Part shown: positions 6,336 through 9,608 of the stretch, one piece after another
Layout: every line of letters starts with the position of its first letter
Numbering within the stretch: the stretch's first letter is position 1
Assembly: GCA_016462305.1 (NCBI GenBank)
Contig: JAEMTM010000021.1
Location: 10,814-20,421 of the forward strand
Direction of reading: 5' to 3'
Source: Sphingomonadaceae bacterium
GTDB taxonomy: Bacteria > Pseudomonadota > Alphaproteobacteria > Sphingomonadales > Sphingomonadaceae
Length of the DNA: 9,608 nucleotides
Program-made: the position numbers and the translations under genes
The notes under the pieces: generated by a model
What the model was told of the DNA's origin: nothing
Databases searched by the model: none
The model's input: the letters and a program-made list of their open reading frames with translations, nothing else

Positions 6336-7325
6336 TTAAGGCTGCGCGCCGAAGTCTGCGCCTATCCGTTCGGCCTTAGAACCCGTCACTTCGTCCGTCG
6401 GGACGAAGCTATGCGAACCAACCTTAAGCCAGATCAAAATTGGTGATGCCTGATAGATGGACGAATAGGTCCCGACGACAATACCAAATGCCATGGCCAT
6501 GCTGAACCCAAAGATAACGTCCGGTCCAAACAGCACCAGCACGATCAGCGGCAGCGAAATCGATACGCTGGTCATCACCGTCCGCGACAAGGTTTCATTG
6601 ACGGACAGGTTTAACAGCGAGGCCATTTCCATTTTTCGGAACTTCATCAGGTTTTCGCGGATGCGGTCATAAATCACGACGGTATCGTTCAAGGAATAGC
6701 CGATGATGGTCAGCAACGCGGCAATGATGTTCAGGTCAAACTCCCACCCCGTCAGCGCAAATAGCCCGAAGGTAAGCGTTACATCGTGGACCAGTGACCA
6801 GATCGCGCCGACACCGAACTGCCATTCAAAACGGAACCAGATGTAGATCGAAACGCCCGCCATTGCGGCCAGAAGTGCCAATACACCCTTGCTGAACAAT
6901 TCCTCCGAAACCTTGCCGGACACGGAGTCTACCCCGTCAATCCGCACATCGGGATGACCGGCCTTCAAACTGCTGGTGATTTTCTCCGCCATCGCATTGG
7001 CCAGTTCCGGGTTTTTGTCCGCGCCTTCGGGCAGTTTCATGCGGATCGAAACCTGATTCTCCGCGCCGAAACGCTGAATTGTCGGGTCGCCATAGCCAAG
7101 ACTTCCCACCGTCTCGCGCAATTCGGTAACGGGCGCCGTGGCGCTTTGCGTAAAGGTTGCGCGGATCATCTGGCCGCCGATGAAATCGACGCCAAAGTTC
7201 AGGCCCTTGGTCGCGACCAACCCCACCGATGCCGCCATCAAAAGTAAGCTGATCGCAAAGGCCCAGACACGCCATCTGAGAAAGTCGATATTTGTGTCAT
7301 CGCGAACGAGTTTGAGCAGTTTCAT
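6336..7325 (-). CDS. secF: protein translocase subunit SecF
   Basis: A 329-residue inner-membrane protein with six predicted membrane segments, the standard SecF length. TM1 is at about 20-38; the periplasmic P1 domain follows and begins with FGVDFIGG (44-51). TM2-TM6 lie between about 145 and 300, with the family motif GYSLNDTVVIYDRIREN at 209-225 and the DVTLTFG segment at 181-187. With SecD it forms the RND-like subcomplex that uses proton motive force to help pull proteins through SecYEG. It is the last gene of yajC-secD-secF: ten bases separate it from secD, and its GAGG ribosome site overlaps the secD stop codon, suggesting translational coupling. Its stop lies three bases from the end of the convergent regulator gene, leaving no room for a separate terminator. 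Confidence 0.97.
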   Translation of the reverse strand: MKLLKLVRDDTNIDFLRWRVWAFAISLLLMAASVGLVATKGLNFGVDFIGGQMIRATFTQSATAPVTELRETVGSLGYGDPTIQRFGAENQVSIRMKLPEGADKNPELANAMAEKITSSLKAGHPDVRIDGVDSVSGKVSEELFSKGVLALLAAMAGVSIYIWFRFEWQFGVGAIWSLVHDVTLTFGLFALTGWEFDLNIIAALLTIIGYSLNDTVVIYDRIRENLMKFRKMEMASLLNLSVNETLSRTVMTSVSISLPLIVLVLFGPDVIFGFSMAMAFGIVVGTYSSIYQASPILIWLKVGSHSFVPTDEVTGSKAERIGADFGAQP

Positions 7326-7335
7326 ATCAATATCC

Positions 7336-8934
7336 TCAAATCGTCAATTCAGTGGGGCGCGTGCGCTTCACCCAGAGCGAGACCCACATACGGGTGATGG
7401 TCACGGCGGTGAAAACAGAGGTCACAATCCCGATCATCAAAACCACGGCAAATCCGCGAATGGGTCCCGACCCGAAAATGAAGAGCAAAACCGCCGCGAT
7501 GACGTTCGTGCTGTTCGCATCGAAAATCGCGCGGCTCGCTTCTTTGTAACCGAACTCAATGGCCTGCACCACACGGCGGCCACGTTTCAGTTCTTCGCGA
7601 ATACGTTCGTTAATCAGCACGTTCGCGTCAACGGCCGCACCAATCGTCAGGACAAAGCCCGCAATCCCCGGCAAAGTCAGCGTGGCGTTCGCAACGCCCA
7701 TAACGCCCAAGATCATCAAAATATTGATGACCAACGCAATATTGGCATACATGCCAAAGCGGCCGTAAACGAGGAACATGAGCACGAGAATGGCGGTGGT
7801 ACCAATAACCGCAGCCAAAACCCCTCGACGGATGGAGTCAGCGCCAAGGTCTGGCCCAACCGACCGTTCCTCAACAATCGTCAGGTCAACCGGCAACGCA
7901 CCAGAGCGCAGCGAGATCGAAAGCGCATTGGCGCTCTCGGTCGTGAAGTTGCCCGAAATCTGCGATACGCCGCCGAAGATAGGCTCACGAATTTGCGGCG
8001 CGGAGATGACTTGGCCATCGAGCACAATCGCGAACAATTTGTTCACATTTTGCTGAGTCATGCGGGCAAATCTTTGACCGCCCTCGGAATCAAACTGGAT
8101 GGTAACAGCAGGCTCATTGGTCTGTGGGTCGAATGTCGGGTCAGCCTTGACCAACTTGTCGCCGGATATGCCGCCCAAGCGGCGCACCGCGATGTACGGC
8201 AGACCAGTGGGGTTGTCGGGATAGGGCAGAACTTGGCTACCGACGCGGGCCTTGCCTTGCGCGGTTTGGTCGGGATCAGCCTGTTCATCAACCAGCTTGA
8301 ATTCAAGCTTTGCGGTTTTACCAATCAATGCCTTCAACGCCTCTGGATCATCCAATCCGGGAACCTGAACGACGATGCGGTTCTCACCCTGACGAATGAT
8401 CGTCGGCTCCAACGTGCCAAGCGCGTTAATCCGGCGGTCAATGACGTCCTTGGCCGTGTCCATCGCTTGGTCCAGCGCAGTTTCGTCGCCAGAGCTTGCT
8501 GGTGACAGAATAATTCGGTTGCCGTTGTTTACGCCGATATTCCAATCCCGCGTGCCCGTAGCATTACTGATGATCGGCAAAATCACTTCACGGGCAGCAT
8601 CTACCTTGGACATGTCGGTGACGTTAAAGCTTAATTGGCCTTCACTGCGCGAGACATCAGCGATCGCAATTTGCGGATTGGCACGGCGCATAGCAGTACG
8701 GACACTGTCCTCCAACGCTTCGAGCCGGGCCTCTGATAGTTGCGACGTGTCCGCCTCAAGCAAGATATGACTTCCGCCGGCAAGGTCGAGACCCAGATTG
8801 ATAGTGGGTGTGGGCACAAATTGCGCAAGCTGCGCACGCATTTGCGATGGCAACAGGCTCGGAATGGCAAAGGCCATACCGACAATCAGCACAATGTTGA
8901 GCATCCATATGCGCCAACGGGGAAAATCAAGCAT
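7336..8934 (-). CDS. secD: protein translocase subunit SecD
   Basis: A 532-residue inner-membrane protein. TM1 is at about 10-28, then the large periplasmic P1 region starting with the family motif NLGLDLAGGSHILLE (46-60), through VVQVPGLDDPE (188-198) and the FAIVLDGQVISAPQI stretch (301-315). Five further membrane segments follow between about 370 and 520, including LPGIAGFVLTIGAAVDANVL (421-440) and the INERIREELKRGR motif (441-453). It pairs with SecF to complete the twelve-helix Sec accessory complex that promotes late steps of protein export. It lies 68 bases downstream of yajC. The ATG at 8934 gives the usual short N terminus before TM1, but no clear Shine-Dalgarno is seen in front of it, in contrast to secF and yajC. 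Confidence 0.97.
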   Translation of the reverse strand: MLDFPRWRIWMLNIVLIVGMAFAIPSLLPSQMRAQLAQFVPTPTINLGLDLAGGSHILLEADTSQLSEARLEALEDSVRTAMRRANPQIAIADVSRSEGQLSFNVTDMSKVDAAREVILPIISNATGTRDWNIGVNNGNRIILSPASSGDETALDQAMDTAKDVIDRRINALGTLEPTIIRQGENRIVVQVPGLDDPEALKALIGKTAKLEFKLVDEQADPDQTAQGKARVGSQVLPYPDNPTGLPYIAVRRLGGISGDKLVKADPTFDPQTNEPAVTIQFDSEGGQRFARMTQQNVNKLFAIVLDGQVISAPQIREPIFGGVSQISGNFTTESANALSISLRSGALPVDLTIVEERSVGPDLGADSIRRGVLAAVIGTTAILVLMFLVYGRFGMYANIALVINILMILGVMGVANATLTLPGIAGFVLTIGAAVDANVLINERIREELKRGRRVVQAIEFGYKEASRAIFDANSTNVIAAVLLFIFGSGPIRGFAVVLMIGIVTSVFTAVTITRMWVSLWVKRTRPTELTI

Positions 8935-8956
8935 AAGGTGGGTCCGAACGAGCTAT

Positions 8957-9004
8957 AAAGGCAATATGTGGGGCTGGCGGCAAAGCCTTTCAACCCAAAG
9001 GGTT
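8957..9004 (-). other. short inverted repeats between yajC and secD
   Basis: The gap holds AAAGGC (8957-8962) matching GCCTTT (8985-8990), and AACCC-AAA-GGGTT at 8992-9004, which overlaps the yajC stop codon. Neither stem is followed by a U-run on the minus strand. They may be RNA processing or stability hairpins that separate YajC output from SecDF output, but both are short. Confidence 0.25.
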
Positions 9005-9329
9005 AATCATTCGCGGCTTTGGCATTGCGCGACTGCACATTGGCGATGGTTGACTTGACCGCCTTCACCCGCACATTTGGCGCGATTTCAACTTCGACAT
9101 GATCGTCGGCAACCTTCGTCACCTTGCCCATCAGGCCGCCAGCGGTCACGACGTCGTCATTCTTCTGTACCCCAGCGATCTTGGCCTCATGCGCCTTCGC
9201 TCGCTTTTGTTGCGGACGGATAAGGAACAGGTAGAATACAACAAAGATCAGCAGGAGCGGAAACAACTGCACGAAAAATGCAGAACCACCAGCACCACTG
9301 GCGGCAGCACCTAAGATAACAAACGCCAT
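9003..9329 (-). CDS. yajC: Sec translocon accessory subunit YajC
   Basis: A 108-residue membrane protein with a single membrane segment (about residues 19-37, FFVQLFPLLLIFVVFYLFL) followed at once by the family motif IRPQQKR (37-43) and a small cytoplasmic domain rich in beta structure (GVQKNDDVVTAGGLMGKV, about 53-70). YajC co-purifies with SecDF and is usually encoded just upstream of it, as here. I chose the ATG at 9329: GAGG lies seven bases upstream, and the length fits the family. An in-frame TTG at 9362 would add eleven residues but lacks a ribosome site. It is the first gene of the operon, divergent from tRNA-Pro with about 180 bases between them. Confidence 0.95.
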   Translation of the reverse strand: MAFVILGAAASGAGGSAFFVQLFPLLLIFVVFYLFLIRPQQKRAKAHEAKIAGVQKNDDVVTAGGLMGKVTKVADDHVEVEIAPNVRVKAVKSTIANVQSRNAKAAND

Positions 9330-9394
9330 AAAAAACCTCGCACTAATGAAATCGAGCGCCAATGTGCAGCGCAGCCCGGAACTAATCGGGCGCG

Positions 9395-9427
9395 ATTATC
9401 ACCTGCACCCTGCTGACGCAACGTCAA
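9395..9427 (-). promoter_or_regulatory. possible promoter of the yajC-secD-secF operon
   Basis: On the minus strand GATAAT (9400-9395) is a fair -10. Upstream candidates are TTGCGT (9421-9416, spacing 15) and TTGACG (9427-9422, spacing 21); neither spacing is ideal. Location 66 bases before the yajC start is sensible. Evidence is weak. Confidence 0.25.
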
Positions 9428-9443
9428 AGCGTCGACAGCACAC

Positions 9444-9472
9444 TTGCTTTTCAAAAACCAGCGCCATATACG
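9444..9472 (+). promoter_or_regulatory. candidate promoter of tRNA-Pro
   Basis: TTGCTT (9444-9449) and TATACG (9467-9472) are spaced by 17 bases. The bases after the -10 (CGCGCTC) form a GC-rich discriminator, as is usual in stable-RNA promoters under stringent control. The start would be near 9479, about 30 bases before the mature tRNA. Confidence 0.45.
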
Positions 9473-9483
9473 CGCTCTTCCAC

Positions 9484-9500
9484 TGACCTCGGCGAGGTCA
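9484..9500. repeat. perfect 17-base palindrome in the tRNA-Pro leader
   Basis: TGACCTCGGCGAGGTCA has 8-base arms around a single central G; as RNA it would fold as a 7-pair stem with a GGC loop. It lies just after the inferred transcription start and eight bases before the mature tRNA 5' end. No T-run follows on either strand, so it is not a terminator. It could be an operator or a processing hairpin in the precursor. Confidence 0.5.
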
Positions 9501-9508
9501 TTGGCGGT

Positions 9509-9585
9509 CGGGACGTAGCGCAGCCTGGTAGCGCATCACACTGGGGGTGTGGGGGTCGCAGGTTCGAATCCTGTCGTCCCGACCA
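9509..9585 (+). tRNA. tRNA-Pro (anticodon GGG)
   Basis: A complete 77-base cloverleaf. The acceptor stem CGGGACG (9509-9515) pairs perfectly with CGTCCCG (9575-9581), followed by discriminator A and an encoded CCA (9583-9585). The D arm is TAGCGCAGCCTGGTAGCGCA, the anticodon arm TCACA-CTGGGGG-TGTGG gives anticodon GGG (reads CCC and CCU codons) with a U-G first pair, and the T arm contains the invariant GGTTCGAATCC. The body closely matches E. coli tRNA-Pro outside the anticodon arm. The 23 bases after it show only an AT-rich five-pair hairpin and no clear terminator. Confidence 0.97.
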
Positions 9586-9608
9586 ATAAATCAATGATTT
9601 AGCAGCAT

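Noticed and set aside
7138..8505. 455-codon plus-strand open frame opposite secF/secD
   Set aside because: It is antisense to strongly conserved SecD/SecF domains, its composition (many Arg, Asn, Gln, His) is that of a shadow frame, and it has no recognisable domain.
9330..9362. TTG start adding eleven residues to YajC
   Set aside because: No ribosome site before it, while GAGG is well placed before the ATG at 9329.
9588..9600. AAATC-AAT-GATTT hairpin after tRNA-Pro as a terminator
   Set aside because: Only five A-T rich pairs with three T residues, and the window ends 8 bases later, so termination cannot be supported.

Overview
The window looks like ordinary core chromosome from an alphaproteobacterium, most likely a sphingomonad (Sphingomonadales, for example a Sphingopyxis/Sphingorhabdus relative). 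The reasons are a FeuP-like response regulator beside a PepSY protein, a stand-alone DUF6456 protein, an alphaproteobacterial yajC-secD-secF cluster, moderate GC content and very short intergenic gaps. Genus is an inference from protein character only. I see no insertion sequence, CRISPR array, prophage gene or riboswitch.

Left part (1-3248), all on the minus strand and read right to left: a D-amino-acid transaminase-like fold-IV PLP enzyme, a secreted SIMPL/DUF541 protein 27 bases later, then a small secreted PepSY protein, an OmpR-family response regulator and the N-terminal 174 residues of its sensor kinase, which runs off the window. The last three form a signalling cassette; the first two may share a transcript.

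Middle (3249-6332): a 135-base divergent gap with a REP-like imperfect palindrome, then the ABC-F ATPase Uup on the plus strand. It converges on a DUF6456 protein so tightly that both genes end inside one CTAG. The DUF6456 gene is divergent from an XRE-type regulator whose C-terminal half looks like a LexA/CI (S24) domain without its Ser-Lys dyad. The 88-base gap between these two carries two operator-like sites 32 bases apart, placed over a good minus-strand promoter.

Right part (6336-9608): secF, secD and yajC on the minus strand encode the accessory subcomplex of the Sec translocon. Divergent from yajC is a complete tRNA-Pro(GGG) with encoded CCA, a plausible stable-RNA promoter and a perfect short palindrome in its leader.

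Nothing here is clearly a new system. The best candidate for something under-described is the divergent XRE/DUF6456 pair with its paired sites and its apparently non-cleavable S24-like domain.
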